Shown in pieces: positions 17,572 to 27,701 of a DNA stretch of 35,087 nt. The notes under the pieces were generated by a model that was given only the letters and a program-made list of their open reading frames with translations, was not told the DNA's origin and did no database searches. Both the position numbers and the translations under genes were made by a program. How positions within the stretch are numbered: position 1 is the first letter of the stretch; every line of letters begins with the position of its first letter. This DNA is from an uncultured Pelagibacteraceae bacterium (GTDB lineage: Bacteria > Pseudomonadota > Alphaproteobacteria > Pelagibacterales > Pelagibacteraceae): positions 1-35,087 of the forward strand of contig CACLSX010000010.1 of assembly GCA_902609705.1 (NCBI GenBank). Reading direction: 5' to 3'.

Positions 17572-17991
17572 ATGTTAGAAACTATTGAAGAAAAATGCCA
17601 AAAAAACGGAGTTAAGCTTACCGACCAAAGAAGGATAATCGCAAGAGTTATCTCCGAGTCAAAAAAAACATATGGAGAATCTGATCATCCTGACGTTGAT
17701 GAGTTATATAATAGAGTTTCTCAAATAGATTCTAAAATTAGTATTGCTACAGTATATAGAACAGTTAAACTTTTTGAAGAAGCAGGTATCTTAACAAAAC
17801 ACGATTTTAAGTCTGGTAAGGCTAGATATGAATTAAATGATGATCACAATCATTTAATAGATATTAAAACAGGGGAAATTATAGAATTTGTCGACGAAGA
17901 GATTGAAGAGTTACAAAAAAAAATTGCTGACAAATACGGCTATAAGCTTGTTGATCATAAATTAGAATTGTACGGAATCAAAAAAAAATAA
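17572..17991 (+). CDS. fur: Fur-family metal-responsive repressor
   Basis: A 139-residue Fur/Mur-type regulator. The winged-helix domain occupies about 1-85, with LTDQRRIIARVI near the start and the recognition helix in SIATVYRTVKLFEEAGIL. The metal-binding dimerisation half contains DDHNHLIDIKTGEIIEF. The C-x2-C pair that binds structural zinc in E. coli Fur is absent; the residue after the HNHLI motif is Asp. Alphaproteobacterial Fur proteins often act on manganese (Mur), so the metal is open. Placement before miaB in a translation-related cluster is the standard alphaproteobacterial context. miaB begins 3 bases after the stop. Confidence 0.92.
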   Translation: MLETIEEKCQKNGVKLTDQRRIIARVISESKKTYGESDHPDVDELYNRVSQIDSKISIATVYRTVKLFEEAGILTKHDFKSGKARYELNDDHNHLIDIKTGEIIEFVDEEIEELQKKIADKYGYKLVDHKLELYGIKKK

Positions 17992-17994
17992 TTC

Positions 17995-19326
17995 ATGCAT
18001 AAAAAGGTTTTTATAAAGACATTTGGTTGTCAAATGAATGAATATGACTCTAATAGGATATACGATGCTGTTAAAGCAATAGGATATAATAAAACAGAAA
18101 ATCAAGATGATGCTGACTGTTATATTTTAAATACTTGTCATATTCGAGACAAGGCCAAGGATAAAGTTTATCATGAAATTGGAAGAATTAAAAAATTATA
18201 TAAAGATAAAAAAAAACCAATCATGGTTGTTGCGGGATGCGTTGCACAAGCTGAAAATACTGAGATGCTTAATAGAGAAAAATATATAGATTTAGTTATA
18301 GGTCCTCAATCTTATCAAAAAATAAATAATCTTTTAAAAAACTTTGAAAAAAAATATAAAGTTGAAGAAACTGAATTTGACTCAGTTTCAAAGTTTAGGT
18401 ACTTCGATAATATTAAAAATAATAATACAAATGTATCATCTTTTTTAACAATTCAAGAAGGTTGTGATAAGTTCTGCCACTTTTGTGTTGTTCCTTATAC
18501 TAGAGGGCCAGAATATTCTAGACCATTCAAAAGTATTATTGATGAAGCTGAGAGTTTGATAAAGAACGGATCTAGAGAAATAACTTTTCTTGGTCAAAAT
18601 GTAAATGCATATTCTTATATAGATGGATCGAGAGAGTACCGACTGTCAGATCTTATTAATACACTCAGTAAATATAGCGAAATAAGTAGAATTAGATATA
18701 CCACATCTCATCCAAGAGATATGACAGATGATCTTATTGAATGTTACAAAAATTCAAAAAAATTAATGCCTTTTGTTCATTTACCAATTCAAAGTGGTTC
18801 TGACAGAATATTAAAAATGATGAACAGAAAGCATACTGTAAATTATTATTTAAATATTTATGAAAAATTAATCAAAATTAATCCGGATATAAAATTTTCT
18901 AGTGACTTTATTATTGGATACCCAGGAGAAACAGATAATGATTTTAAAGAAACCATAAATTTAGTAAATAAAATTAAATTTATAAATTCATTCTCTTTTA
19001 TTTTTAGTCCAAGACCAGGAACTAAGGCTGCAGAATTAGAAATTACTGATAAAGATAAAATTAAAAATAGGCTTATAACTATTCAAGAAAAATTATTTAG
19101 TAATCAAATAGAATTAAATAAATCTTTGGAAGGCAAAACCTTAGAGGTACTTGTAGAAAATAAACTTAAAAACCAAAATAAATTTTTTGGAAGAAATAAA
19201 TTTTTAAATTCAGTAATTTTTGATGGTAATGAAAGTCATATTGGCAAAGTAATTAAAGTTAATATCGAAAAAAGTAATCAAAATTCTTTATTTGGTAAAG
19301 TAACAGATGAAATGAAAGCAGCATAA
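17995..19326 (+). CDS. miaB: tRNA-2-methylthio-N6-dimethylallyladenosine synthase
   Basis: A 443-residue radical-SAM methylthiotransferase that adds the 2-methylthio group to isopentenylated A37. The N-terminal domain carries three cluster cysteines (12, 48 and 82, in GCQMNE, NTCHI and AGCVAQ). The radical-SAM domain has EGCDKFCHFCVVPYTRG with Cys157, Cys161 and Cys164. A C-terminal TRAM domain (about 375-440) ends the protein. With tsaB nearby, the cluster supplies two different A37 modifications. The stop is followed one base later by the phoH start codon. Confidence 0.98.
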   Translation: MHKKVFIKTFGCQMNEYDSNRIYDAVKAIGYNKTENQDDADCYILNTCHIRDKAKDKVYHEIGRIKKLYKDKKKPIMVVAGCVAQAENTEMLNREKYIDLVIGPQSYQKINNLLKNFEKKYKVEETEFDSVSKFRYFDNIKNNNTNVSSFLTIQEGCDKFCHFCVVPYTRGPEYSRPFKSIIDEAESLIKNGSREITFLGQNVNAYSYIDGSREYRLSDLINTLSKYSEISRIRYTTSHPRDMTDDLIECYKNSKKLMPFVHLPIQSGSDRILKMMNRKHTVNYYLNIYEKLIKINPDIKFSSDFIIGYPGETDNDFKETINLVNKIKFINSFSFIFSPRPGTKAAELEITDKDKIKNRLITIQEKLFSNQIELNKSLEGKTLEVLVENKLKNQNKFFGRNKFLNSVIFDGNESHIGKVIKVNIEKSNQNSLFGKVTDEMKAA

Positions 19327-19327
19327 T

Positions 19328-20335
19328 TTGAAAAATTTTGCAAAATCTAAAATTAATCCTGATTTAAAATACGTATATTCTGAAAACAATGCCTTAAGTA
19401 TTGTATTTCAAAGCAATGAATTACTTTTAGGTGTTTTAGGAGAATTTAATAATAACTTAAAAGAATTAGAAAAAATTACAAACTCTAGCATTTACTCTAG
19501 AGGAAACTCAATTTTGTTAAAAAATACTCCTGAAAAAAATGAAATAATAAAGAATGCAATTAAATTTCTTGTAGATCAATTTTTAAATAATGGAACATTA
19601 GAAAAAAAGGATATAGAGTCATCGGTAAACAAATTTATGATTGATCAAAAAGTTACAAATAAAAGTAGAAATGTTGAATACATAATAAAAACTCCAAAAA
19701 AGTCTGTAATACCGAGATCAGAGAAACAAAAAAATTATATAAGTGCATTAAAAGAGTCAGATATTGTTATATCTGCAGGACCAGCAGGAACTGGAAAAAC
19801 TTTTTTAGCTGTCGCTGTTGCTTTAACAATGTTACTGGATAAAAGAATAGAGCGAATAATTTTATCTAGACCAGCAGTAGAAGCTGGAGAAAGACTAGGT
19901 TTTTTACCAGGTGATATGAGAGAAAAAGTTGATCCTTATTTAAGACCTCTTTACGATTCATTATATGACCTATTAGATTTTGAAAAAATTCAAAAAAAAA
20001 TAGAAGTTGGTGACATTGAAATTGCACCTCTAGCTTTTATGAGAGGGAGAACTCTAAAAAATTCTTTTGCAATACTTGATGAAGCACAAAATGCTACTGA
20101 TACTCAAATAAAAATGTTCTTAACAAGAATTGGTGAAAATTCCAAAATAGTTATTAACGGTGATCCATCCCAAATAGACTTACCTAATAAAAAAATGTCA
20201 GGTTTAAATAGATCAAAAAAATTGCTTGGGCATTTAAAGGAGATATCTGTAGTAGATTTTGACCATATTGATGTAGTAAGACACCCGCTAGTTTCTAAGA
20301 TAGTTAAGGCTTATTCTGAAAAAAATTCAGATTAA
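19328..20335 (+). CDS. ybeZ: PhoH-like ATPase (YbeZ)
   Basis: A 335-residue P-loop protein of the PhoH/YbeZ family. Walker A reads GPAGTGKT at 151-158 and Walker B is in SFAILDEAQNAT near residue 248. The N-terminal 120 residues form the RNA-binding-like region of this family. YbeZ cooperates with YbeY in ribosome/RNA metabolism and is encoded immediately before it in most proteobacteria. Translation starts with TTG, one base after the miaB stop; no better in-frame start exists nearby. The stop overlaps the ybeY start by one base (TAATG). Confidence 0.95.
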   Translation: MKNFAKSKINPDLKYVYSENNALSIVFQSNELLLGVLGEFNNNLKELEKITNSSIYSRGNSILLKNTPEKNEIIKNAIKFLVDQFLNNGTLEKKDIESSVNKFMIDQKVTNKSRNVEYIIKTPKKSVIPRSEKQKNYISALKESDIVISAGPAGTGKTFLAVAVALTMLLDKRIERIILSRPAVEAGERLGFLPGDMREKVDPYLRPLYDSLYDLLDFEKIQKKIEVGDIEIAPLAFMRGRTLKNSFAILDEAQNATDTQIKMFLTRIGENSKIVINGDPSQIDLPNKKMSGLNRSKKLLGHLKEISVVDFDHIDVVRHPLVSKIVKAYSEKNSD

Positions 20336-20781
20336 TGATTAAAGCCAACATAGTTCTAGACAAAAAAATTTGGGAAAAAAAATTAAAAAAACCAGAATTT
20401 TACTTCAAAAAGAAATTAAATAAATTATCTAAATTTAGTACCTTTAAAAATAAAAACCAAGAATTTACTGTAATGCTTACTAACAATAAAAAAATGAAAG
20501 ATTTAAATTCAAAATTTAGAAATAAAAATGTTTCAACAGATGTGCTTTCTTTTCCTTTAAAGATAAAATTAAAAAATAAATTATATTTAGGAGATATAGC
20601 AATTTCTTTTGAAATGATTAATAGAAGAGCAAAATCATCTAGCTTTGATCATGAATTAGATAAAATGTGGATACACGGTTATTTACATCTACTAGGATAT
20701 GATCACAAAAAAAATAAAGATTATTATTTAATGAAGAAAAAAGAAAATTTAATATTTAAAAAATTGAATATAATAAATTGA
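20335..20781 (+). CDS. ybeY: Endoribonuclease YbeY (rRNA maturation factor)
   Basis: A 148-residue metal-dependent endoribonuclease involved in 16S rRNA 3' maturation and ribosome quality control. The zinc motif H-x3-H-x5-H is seen as HGYLHLLGYDH with His114, His118 and His124. The conserved STDVLSFPL segment (about 67-75) precedes it. It is coupled to phoH by a one-base overlap and to lnt by a four-base overlap. The CorC/YbeX gene that usually lies between ybeY and lnt is missing. Confidence 0.97.
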   Translation: MIKANIVLDKKIWEKKLKKPEFYFKKKLNKLSKFSTFKNKNQEFTVMLTNNKKMKDLNSKFRNKNVSTDVLSFPLKIKLKNKLYLGDIAISFEMINRRAKSSSFDHELDKMWIHGYLHLLGYDHKKNKDYYLMKKKENLIFKKLNIIN

Positions 20782-22298
20782 ATTCTATTCTAGAAAATAA
20801 AGTGTTCCTATTTTTAATATGCTTACTTTTAGGTATACTAACTTCATTTAGTTTACCACCTTATAATTTAATATTTATTAATTTTTTAACACTTCCAGTA
20901 TTACTTTATATATTAGTTAATTATGTAGATAAAAAGACTATTTCATTTCTTGTTGGCTGGGTCTTTGGATTTGGTTATTTTATTTCTAACCTTTATTGGA
21001 TTACAAATTCTTTGACATTTGATGTAAATTTTAAATTTATTATTCCATTTGCATTAATATTAATTCCTCTATTTTTGGGAATATTTTATGGGGTAGTTAC
21101 TTTTGTATGCAATTTTTTTAATTTAAAAAATAAAATTTCATCAATTTTAATATTTTCAATTATTTTTGGTGGAATTGAGTTTCTAAGAAGTTTTATTTTT
21201 GGTGGGTTTCCTTGGAATTTAGTAGTTTTCAGTCTTTCAAATAATTTAGCTTCTTTACAAATTTTGTCTTATATAGGCACATATTCATTAAATTTATTAT
21301 CAATAACTATATTTCTATTACCAGTAATATTTTTTTATAAATATAAAAGCCTAACTAAGTTTTTAATTTTAAGTCTTAGTTTAATTTTAGTAGTAATCAA
21401 TTTTTTATATGGAAACTTGAATATTAAAAATTTTGAAAAAAAAGAATATAATTACTTAAATTCTATTATTCGAGTTGTCTCTCCAAATATACCAATTGAA
21501 AGATTTTTAACAAATCAAGATACAGAAAAAAATATTGATGAATTAATTACTTTAAGTGATCCAAATAAAGATGAAAAAAAAATACTTATTTTTCCTGAAG
21601 GAATAATTACTAGTATTTATTTTAAAGATCTAAAATTTTTTAAAAATATCTTTAAAAAAAAACTAAATATTAATCATAAAGTTATATTGGGTATTAATAC
21701 TATTAAACAAAATAAAATTTATAATTCCTTAGTAGTATTAAATAACGAGTCTGAATTACTGTATAAATATAACAAAAATAAACTAGTGCCATTTGGGGAA
21801 TTTTTACCTTTTGAAAATTTCTTCAAAAGTGTAGGTTTAAAAAAAATAACCCAAGGTTATCAATCATTTTCAGCTGATAACAAAAGGGAAATTTTCGACA
21901 TTGATAAACTAAAATTTATCCCACTTATTTGTTATGAAATTATTTATTCAGGAAAAATTAATACAAATAAAAAATATTACGATTTTATATTAAATATTTC
22001 TGAGGATGGGTGGTTTGGCAAATCTATTGGACCCGCCCAACATTTATCTCATTCGATATTCAGATCAATTGAGGAAGGAAAAAATGTTATTAGGTCAACA
22101 AACAATGGAGTATCTGCTTTTGTTAATCCCAAAGGACAAATTATTAAAAAAATTAGTGAGAAAGGATACTTTGATGTAAATAAGATCAGACGTGTTAATA
22201 AAACTTACTTTGCTAAACACGGCAATAAGATCTTCTTTTATTTTGTTCTAATTTATATTACTTTAACTATGATTTTAATAATTAGGGAGAATAAATGA
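20778..22298 (+). CDS. lnt: Apolipoprotein N-acyltransferase
   Basis: A 506-residue inner-membrane enzyme that adds the third acyl chain to lipoproteins such as the DolP-like protein in this window. About six hydrophobic segments fill residues 8-220, one typical helix lying before the nitrilase-like periplasmic domain and one at the C-terminus (about 480-500). The catalytic triad is visible: Glu274 in FPEGII, Lys335 in [12 protein letters not shown] and Cys385 in PLICYEII. Translation begins with TTG at 20778, overlapping the ybeY stop by four bases. The end overlaps metK by four bases (ATGA). Complete and typical. Confidence 0.96.
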   Translation: MNSILENKVFLFLICLLLGILTSFSLPPYNLIFINFLTLPVLLYILVNYVDKKTISFLVGWVFGFGYFISNLYWITNSLTFDVNFKFIIPFALILIPLFLGIFYGVVTFVCNFFNLKNKISSILIFSIIFGGIEFLRSFIFGGFPWNLVVFSLSNNLASLQILSYIGTYSLNLLSITIFLLPVIFFYKYKSLTKFLILSLSLILVVINFLYGNLNIKNFEKKEYNYLNSIIRVVSPNIPIERFLTNQDTEKNIDELITLSDPNKDEKKILIFPEGIITSIYFKDLKFFKNIFKKKLNINHKVILGINTIKQNKIYNSLVVLNNESELLYKYNKNKLVPFGEFLPFENFFKSVGLKKITQGYQSFSADNKREIFDIDKLKFIPLICYEIIYSGKINTNKKYYDFILNISEDGWFGKSIGPAQHLSHSIFRSIEEGKNVIRSTNNGVSAFVNPKGQIIKKISEKGYFDVNKIRRVNKTYFAKHGNKIFFYFVLIYITLTMILIIRENK

Positions 22299-23458
22299 AA
22301 AAAGATTACTTATTTACTAGCGAGTCGGTATCTGAAGGTCATCCAGATAAAGTCTGCGATAGAATTTCAGATATGGTTGTAGATACTTACTTAGCAGCCG
22401 AACCCCAATCGAGAGTAGCTTGTGAAACTTTAACAACAACTAACAAAGTTGTATTAGCTGGTGAAGTAAGGGGTCCTGAAATTAAAAAAGAGGATTTAAT
22501 AGAAAAAGTAAGACATTGCATCAAAGATATAGGTTATGATCAAGAGGGATTTACTTGGAAAGAAGCAACCTCAATCGAAAGTCATTTACATGCTCAATCT
22601 GCTGATATAGCTATGGGAGTAGACTCCTCTGGAAATAAAGATGAAGGTGCAGGTGACCAAGGTATTATGTTTGGTTACGCATGTAATGAAACTGATGTTT
22701 TGATGCCAGCGCCGATACATTATTCCCATAAAATATTAAGACTAATGGCGGAAGATAGAAAATCTGGAAAATTAAAAAATATTGAGCCAGACTCAAAAAG
22801 CCAAATTACAATTGAATATAAAGATGGAAAACCATCATCAGTAAAATCAGTGGTAATATCAACTCAACATTCACCTGATGTAAATCAAAAACAAGTTAGA
22901 GAGCTAGTTAAACCTTATATTGAGAGATCAATACCAAGGGAATTGTTAAACTCATTAGATGAAAAAGAAATTTATGTTAACCCCACCGGAAATTTTGTCA
23001 TTGGTGGTCCTGATGGAGATAGTGGTCTCACTGGTAGAAAAATTATTGTTGATACTTATGGTGGAGCTGCACCACATGGAGGAGGAGCATTTTCAGGAAA
23101 AGACCCAACTAAAGTTGATAGATCGGCTGCCTATGCATCTAGATATTTAGCAAAAAATATTGTTGCATCTAAAATTGCTGACAAATGCTTAATTCAACTA
23201 GCATATGCAATAGGAGTATCGAAACCTTTATCTATATATGTCGATTTATTTGCTAACGATGATGAAAAAAATAAACATGTTGAAAAGCTTATACATGAAA
23301 ATTTTGATTTAAGCCCTAGAGGCATAAGAGAAATGCTTAGCCTCAACAAACCTATCTATGAAAAAACAGCTGCTTATGGACACTTTGGAAGAATTCCAGA
23401 TAATAACGGCTCATTTTCGTGGGAAAAGACTGATAAATCAGATATATTTAGCAAGTAA
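22295..23458 (+). CDS. metK: S-adenosylmethionine synthetase
   Basis: A 387-residue enzyme making S-adenosylmethionine from methionine and ATP, the methyl donor or radical source for RsmI and Mia[16 protein letters not shown] near the N-terminus holds the ATP-binding His. [12 protein letters not shown] (about 118-129) and [20 protein letters not shown] (about 257-276) are the two family signatures. The ribosome binding site GGGAGA lies at the end of lnt, with which it overlaps by four bases, so there is no room for a SAM-sensing leader directly before it. The 94-bp gap after it carries a hairpin terminator. Confidence 0.98.
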   Translation: MKKDYLFTSESVSEGHPDKVCDRISDMVVDTYLAAEPQSRVACETLTTTNKVVLAGEVRGPEIKKEDLIEKVRHCIKDIGYDQEGFTWKEATSIESHLHAQSADIAMGVDSSGNKDEGAGDQGIMFGYACNETDVLMPAPIHYSHKILRLMAEDRKSGKLKNIEPDSKSQITIEYKDGKPSSVKSVVISTQHSPDVNQKQVRELVKPYIERSIPRELLNSLDEKEIYVNPTGNFVIGGPDGDSGLTGRKIIVDTYGGAAPHGGGAFSGKDPTKVDRSAAYASRYLAKNIVASKIADKCLIQLAYAIGVSKPLSIYVDLFANDDEKNKHVEKLIHENFDLSPRGIREMLSLNKPIYEKTAAYGHFGRIPDNNGSFSWEKTDKSDIFSK

Positions 23459-23463
23459 ATAAG

Positions 23464-23491
23464 TTGAATATTAAAAAAAAATAAATATATT
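23464..23491 (+). promoter_or_regulatory. Candidate promoter for the nusA operon
   Basis: TTGAAT (23464-23469), a 16-base AT-rich spacer and TATATT (23486-23491) form a plausible housekeeping promoter in the metK-nusA gap. Transcription would start near 23498, upstream of the hairpin at 23515-23541, so that hairpin would lie in the nusA leader. The region is AT-rich, so chance matches are likely. No space remains between hairpin and nusA for another promoter. Confidence 0.4.
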
Positions 23492-23514
23492 TCAAAAAAT
23501 ATTATTGAAATTTC

Positions 23515-23541
23515 AAAATGGGCCTCGGCCCATTTTTTTTT
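23515..23541 (+). terminator. Rho-independent terminator hairpin between metK and nusA
   Basis: A perfect inverted repeat, AAAATGGGCC then TC then GGCCCATTTT (23515-23536), realistically a 9-bp stem with a four-base CTCG loop, is followed by T bases through 23541 (nine T from 23533). It is by far the most GC-rich hairpin seen in the window. It can end metK transcription. Because the nusA ribosome binding site (AGGA, 23542-23545) follows at once, it may also act as an attenuator of nusA. Confidence 0.85.
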
Positions 23542-23552
23542 AGGATTTTTAT

Positions 23553-25106
23553 ATGTTAAATAGAAGAGCAGATAAATTAGAATTGATTAGAATAGCAGAG
23601 GCTGTAGCATTAGAAAAATCCATTGATAAAGAGTTAATAATTGGATCAATGGAAAATGGAATTGCGAAAGCTGCTAAATCCAAGTTTGGATCTGAAAATG
23701 AAATCAAAGTTGAAATAGATAGGGAAAACGGTGAAATTGGGATATTTAGAAAATTAATAATTGTTGAAAAACCTGAAAATTCAAATTTAGAAATAAGTCT
23801 CAATGATGCAATAAAACTTAACGAAAGTAATCAAGGAAAACAAATTGGGGACGAGGTACTCCAACCTTTACCATCTTTTGATTTTGGCAGAATAGCTGCA
23901 CAAACTGCGAAACAAGTAATTAGTTTCAATGTTAGGGAAGCAGAAAGAGAAAGGCAATATAACGACTTTAAAGATAAAATTGATACTATCTTGAGTGGCA
24001 TAGTTAAGAGACTTGAATTTGGAAATGTGATTGTCGATCTAGGAAGAACCGAAGCAATTATTCAAAAAAATGAGATGATACCAAGGGAAAATATAAAAGC
24101 AGGAGACAGAGTAAAAGCATATTGTTTAGATGTAAGAAGGGAACCAAGAGGACAACAAATATTTCTTTCACGAGCACATTCTAAATTCATGGAAAAACTT
24201 TTCATTCAGGAAGTTCCAGAGATATATGATGGACTTATTGAGATTAAATCATCATCAAGAGATCCAGGTAGTAGAGCTAAAATATGTGTTAAAGCAATTG
24301 ATACGTCCTTAGATCCAGTTGGAGCCTGTGTAGGTATGAGGGGAAGTAGAGTACAGGCAGTTGTAAATGAACTTCAAGGTGAAAAAATTGATATAGTTAA
24401 TTGGTCAGAGGATCCGGCAGTTGTAGTTGCAAATGCGCTTTCACCAGCGGAGGTGCAAAGAGTTAATGTTGATGAACAGGAAAGAAAACTTGATGTTATT
24501 TTAACTGAAGAAAATTTAAGTAAAGCAATTGGTAGAAGAGGCCAAAATGTCAGATTGGCAACTAAATTAATGAACTATGAAATAAATATCATGACTGACC
24601 AAGAAGATTCTGAGAGAAGACAAATTGAATTCAAAGAGAAAACGGATAATTTTGTAAAAAATTTAGAGTTAGATGAAACATTAGGTCAGTTACTAGTAGC
24701 AGAGGGATTTTCATCAATAGATGATATTAAAGATAGTGATCCTGAGGCTCTAATGAAAATAGAGGGTATAGAAGAAGAGACTGCAAAAGAATTAATTGAA
24801 AGAGCTAAAGAATTTTATCAAAAAGACCAAGAGGAAATCGCTAAAAGAATAAAAGATTTAGGATTAGAGAATGACTTAATTAATCACAAAGGTTTAACAC
24901 CAGGGATGCTCCTAACACTTGGTGAACAAAAAATATTAACACTAAATGATTTTGCAGATTTAGCATCTGATGAATTGACAGGTGGATATGATGTTGTCAA
25001 AGGAGAAAGAGTAAGAATTAAAGGTTATTTGGAAGATTTTGCTCTTTCAAAAAAAGAAGCTGACGATTTGATTATGTCTGCAAGAGACATTGCATATCAA
25101 GATTGA
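23553..25106 (+). CDS. nusA: Transcription termination/antitermination factor NusA
   Basis: A 517-residue NusA, which binds RNA polymerase and modulates pausing, hairpin-dependent termination and antitermination. Order of domains: N-terminal polymerase-binding region (1-125, NRRADKLELIRIAEAVALEK at the start), S1 domain (about 130-200), KH1 and KH2 (about 205-350, with VGACVGMRGSRVQAV and LSKAIGRRGQNVRLA), then two helix-hairpin-helix acidic repeats (about 370-425 and 445-510). The usual upstream partner rimP is absent, and ylxR is missing between nusA and infB. infB follows after 10 bases. The AGGA site before the ATG directly abuts a strong terminator hairpin. Confidence 0.98.
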   Translation: MLNRRADKLELIRIAEAVALEKSIDKELIIGSMENGIAKAAKSKFGSENEIKVEIDRENGEIGIFRKLIIVEKPENSNLEISLNDAIKLNESNQGKQIGDEVLQPLPSFDFGRIAAQTAKQVISFNVREAERERQYNDFKDKIDTILSGIVKRLEFGNVIVDLGRTEAIIQKNEMIPRENIKAGDRVKAYCLDVRREPRGQQIFLSRAHSKFMEKLFIQEVPEIYDGLIEIKSSSRDPGSRAKICVKAIDTSLDPVGACVGMRGSRVQAVVNELQGEKIDIVNWSEDPAVVVANALSPAEVQRVNVDEQERKLDVILTEENLSKAIGRRGQNVRLATKLMNYEINIMTDQEDSERRQIEFKEKTDNFVKNLELDETLGQLLVAEGFSSIDDIKDSDPEALMKIEGIEEETAKELIERAKEFYQKDQEEIAKRIKDLGLENDLINHKGLTPGMLLTLGEQKILTLNDFADLASDELTGGYDVVKGERVRIKGYLEDFALSKKEADDLIMSARDIAYQD

Positions 25107-25116
25107 GAGATGAAAA

Positions 25117-27336
25117 ATGGAAAAGAAAAAATTAAAGTTATCAATTTCTGGAGCATCCAAAAAAACAATAAATAGTATTGAACAAGCAAAAACTCAATCT
25201 AAGAATACAGTTGTGATTGAAAAAAGATCTCCAAGGTTTGGAAGTAAGCCAAATTTCTCTAGATTTACCAAGTCATCAGAAAGTAAATTACAAAATACAT
25301 ATTCCCCAAAAAAAACAACTTTTTCAAAACCTCCATCTCCCATTACATCCGATTTTGAAAAAAGGAAATTAGCGGAACAAAGAGCGACAAGAAGATTAAA
25401 AGGTGAAAATTCTCAAAAAGAAAATAAGTCCACTAAATCGGTAGGAAAAAGAAGAGAATTAAAGCTCACAGTATCTAGAGCCTTAAGTGGTGATGATATT
25501 GGTACAAGATCAAGAAGTCTTGCCTCTTTAAAAAGAGCTAAGCAAAAAGAAAATAGATTACTTAACAAAGATGAGCCAAAAGAAACTTTTAAACCAGTTA
25601 AAAGGGATATTAACATACCTGAAGTAATTACAATAAGAGAATTGGCGAATAGAATGGCTCAGCAATCAGGCAGTATAATCAAGCATTTAATGGGCATGGG
25701 AGTCACGGTTACAATTAATCATACAATTGATGCAGATACAGCAGAATATTTGGTTAAGGAATTCGGACATAATCCCGTTAAAGAGAAAAAAACTGAGGAA
25801 ATTTTAGAAAAAATTAAAGAAATTAAAACTCAAAACTTAAAGAGTAGAGCCCCAATAGTTACAGTTATGGGTCATGTTGACCATGGGAAGACATCTGTTT
25901 TGGATGTGTTAAGAAAAGCAAATGTTGTTTCTGGTGAATTTGGAGGTATCACCCAACACATTGGTGCATATCAGATCATTCATGCAAAAAATAAAATAAC
26001 CTTTATTGATACACCGGGTCATGCTGCCTTCACTGAAATGCGAGCGAGAGGTTCAAAATTAACAGATATAGTTATTCTTGTGGTTGCAGCTGATGACGGA
26101 GTAAAACCTCAAACAATAGAGTCAATAAAACACGCAAAAGCTGCTAAAGTGCCAATTGTTGTAGCAATCAATAAATGTGATCTTCCTGAAGCTGACCCAC
26201 AAAAAATAAAAAATCAACTTTTAGAATATGAACTTATTGCTGAAGATTTATCAGGAGACACTTTAATGGTAGAAATTTCTACCAAAACAAAACAAAACTT
26301 AGATAAATTAGTTGAGAGCGTTATTTTACAAGCTGAAATATTAGATTTAAAAACTGATTTCGACACTGATGCAAAAGGAGTTGTTTTAGAATCTAAAATT
26401 GATATTGGAAGAGGGCCAATCGCAAACGTGATAATTACAGCTGGAACACTCAATAAGGGTGATTATTTTGTAAGTGGTTTAAAATGGGGAAAGGTCAGAG
26501 CTATTATTAATGATCAAGGAAAACAAATTGAAAAAGCTGAACCAGCAACACCAATTGAAATATTGGGTATTAATGGGGCCGCAAAGTCAGGTGATGATTT
26601 CATAGTTCTAAAGACTGAAAAAGAGGCAAAATCACTTTGTGATGGAAGAATACAGGAAACAAAGGATAGCAAAAATGCATTATCTTTTGTAACACAAGAT
26701 TCTGCATTTAAAGATACATCATCAGAAGAGCTAAATATCATTATTAAATCGGACGTACATGGTTCATCTGAAGCTATTAAAAATGCAATAAATCAGATTA
26801 AACACGATGAAGTAAAACCAAAAATACTTCTATCAGATATTGGAATGGTCACTGAGACTGATGTTACTTTAGCTAAAGCATCAGATGCAGTAATTATTGC
26901 CTTTAATGTTAAACCTAGCAAAGAAGCAAAAAAAAGGGCTGAACATGAAAAAATTTCGATATCCAATTTTAATATTATTTATGAGGCTTTAGATTTCATA
27001 AAAAATAAAATGTCTGGTCTATTGACCCCAGAAGTAGACGAAAAAATTATTGGGACAGCGGAGATATTGGAAATATTTAAAGTTTCAAAAGTTGGAAAGG
27101 TCGCAGGTTCAAAAGTAACAGATGGAGAAATTACTCAAGACTCTAATGCAAGAGTTATTAGAGATGGAGCTATAATTTTCAGTGGAAAAATTGGCTCAAT
27201 ATTCAGGGAAAAAAATCAAACTAAACAGGTATCTGCTGGTCTAGAGTGCGGAATAACTCTTAAGGATTTTTTCGATTTCCAGAAAAATGACGTAATTGAA
27301 GTATATAATTCAACAATCACAGAGAGAACAATATAA
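25117..27336 (+). CDS. infB: Translation initiation factor IF-2
   Basis: A 739-residue GTPase that brings initiator tRNA to the 30S subunit and joins the subunits. The N-terminal 165 residues are basic and low-complexity, with the alphaproteobacterial KRRELKLTVSRAL stretch. The IF2_N fold lies near 165-220. The GTPase motifs are GHVDHGKT (252-259), DTPGHAAF and NKCD. Beta-barrel domains and the initiator-tRNA-binding C-domain follow. Shorter than the E. coli form because the N-terminal repeats are reduced. The stop overlaps the rbfA start by one base. Confidence 0.98.
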   Translation: MEKKKLKLSISGASKKTINSIEQAKTQSKNTVVIEKRSPRFGSKPNFSRFTKSSESKLQNTYSPKKTTFSKPPSPITSDFEKRKLAEQRATRRLKGENSQKENKSTKSVGKRRELKLTVSRALSGDDIGTRSRSLASLKRAKQKENRLLNKDEPKETFKPVKRDINIPEVITIRELANRMAQQSGSIIKHLMGMGVTVTINHTIDADTAEYLVKEFGHNPVKEKKTEEILEKIKEIKTQNLKSRAPIVTVMGHVDHGKTSVLDVLRKANVVSGEFGGITQHIGAYQIIHAKNKITFIDTPGHAAFTEMRARGSKLTDIVILVVAADDGVKPQTIESIKHAKAAKVPIVVAINKCDLPEADPQKIKNQLLEYELIAEDLSGDTLMVEISTKTKQNLDKLVESVILQAEILDLKTDFDTDAKGVVLESKIDIGRGPIANVIITAGTLNKGDYFVSGLKWGKVRAIINDQGKQIEKAEPATPIEILGINGAAKSGDDFIVLKTEKEAKSLCDGRIQETKDSKNALSFVTQDSAFKDTSSEELNIIIKSDVHGSSEAIKNAINQIKHDEVKPKILLSDIGMVTETDVTLAKASDAVIIAFNVKPSKEAKKRAEHEKISISNFNIIYEALDFIKNKMSGLLTPEVDEKIIGTAEILEIFKVSKVGKVAGSKVTDGEITQDSNARVIRDGAIIFSGKIGSIFREKNQTKQVSAGLECGITLKDFFDFQKNDVIEVYNSTITERTI

Positions 27337-27701
27337 TGACTTACTTAGGAAAACCAGTTACTCAAAGACAGTTAAGAGTTGGTGAAATGATAAAACAAGC
27401 TTTGGGTATGTTATTTATAAGAGATGAAGCAAAATTGCCAAAACTATCTACTAAAGAAATAACTGTAACTGAAGTTCGAATGTCCCCAGATTTAAAAACA
27501 GCAAAAATTTTTGTAATGCCTTTAGGTGGAAAAGATGCTGAAGAGGTTGTTGCTAAACTTAAAGAATTTTCATTTGTAATAAGAAAAGTATTATCAAAAA
27601 AGATAGTAATGAAATTTTTACCAAAACTATTTTTTGTAAAAGATGATTCTTTTGATTATGCAGAAAAAATTGAAAATTTAATAAAACAAACAAATAAATA
27701 A
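27336..27701 (+). CDS. rbfA: Ribosome-binding factor A
   Basis: A 121-residue KH-like protein that binds the 30S subunit and helps mature the 5' end of 16S rRNA. The N-terminus QRQLRVGEMIKQALGMLF and the segment TVTEVRMSPDLKTAKIFVMP are conserved in RbfA, and the C-terminal part reads IVMKFLPKLFFVKDDSFDYA. Coupled to infB by TAATG. The usual next gene, truB, is missing; rpsO begins 10 bases later. Confidence 0.95.
   Translation: MTYLGKPVTQRQLRVGEMIKQALGMLFIRDEAKLPKLSTKEITVTEVRMSPDLKTAKIFVMPLGGKDAEEVVAKLKEFSFVIRKVLSKKIVMKFLPKLFFVKDDSFDYAEKIENLIKQTNK

Noticed and set aside
22280..22294. SAM-sensing leader or riboswitch before metK
   Set aside because: metK overlaps lnt by four bases and the upstream sequence is constrained lnt coding sequence; no structured leader is visible.
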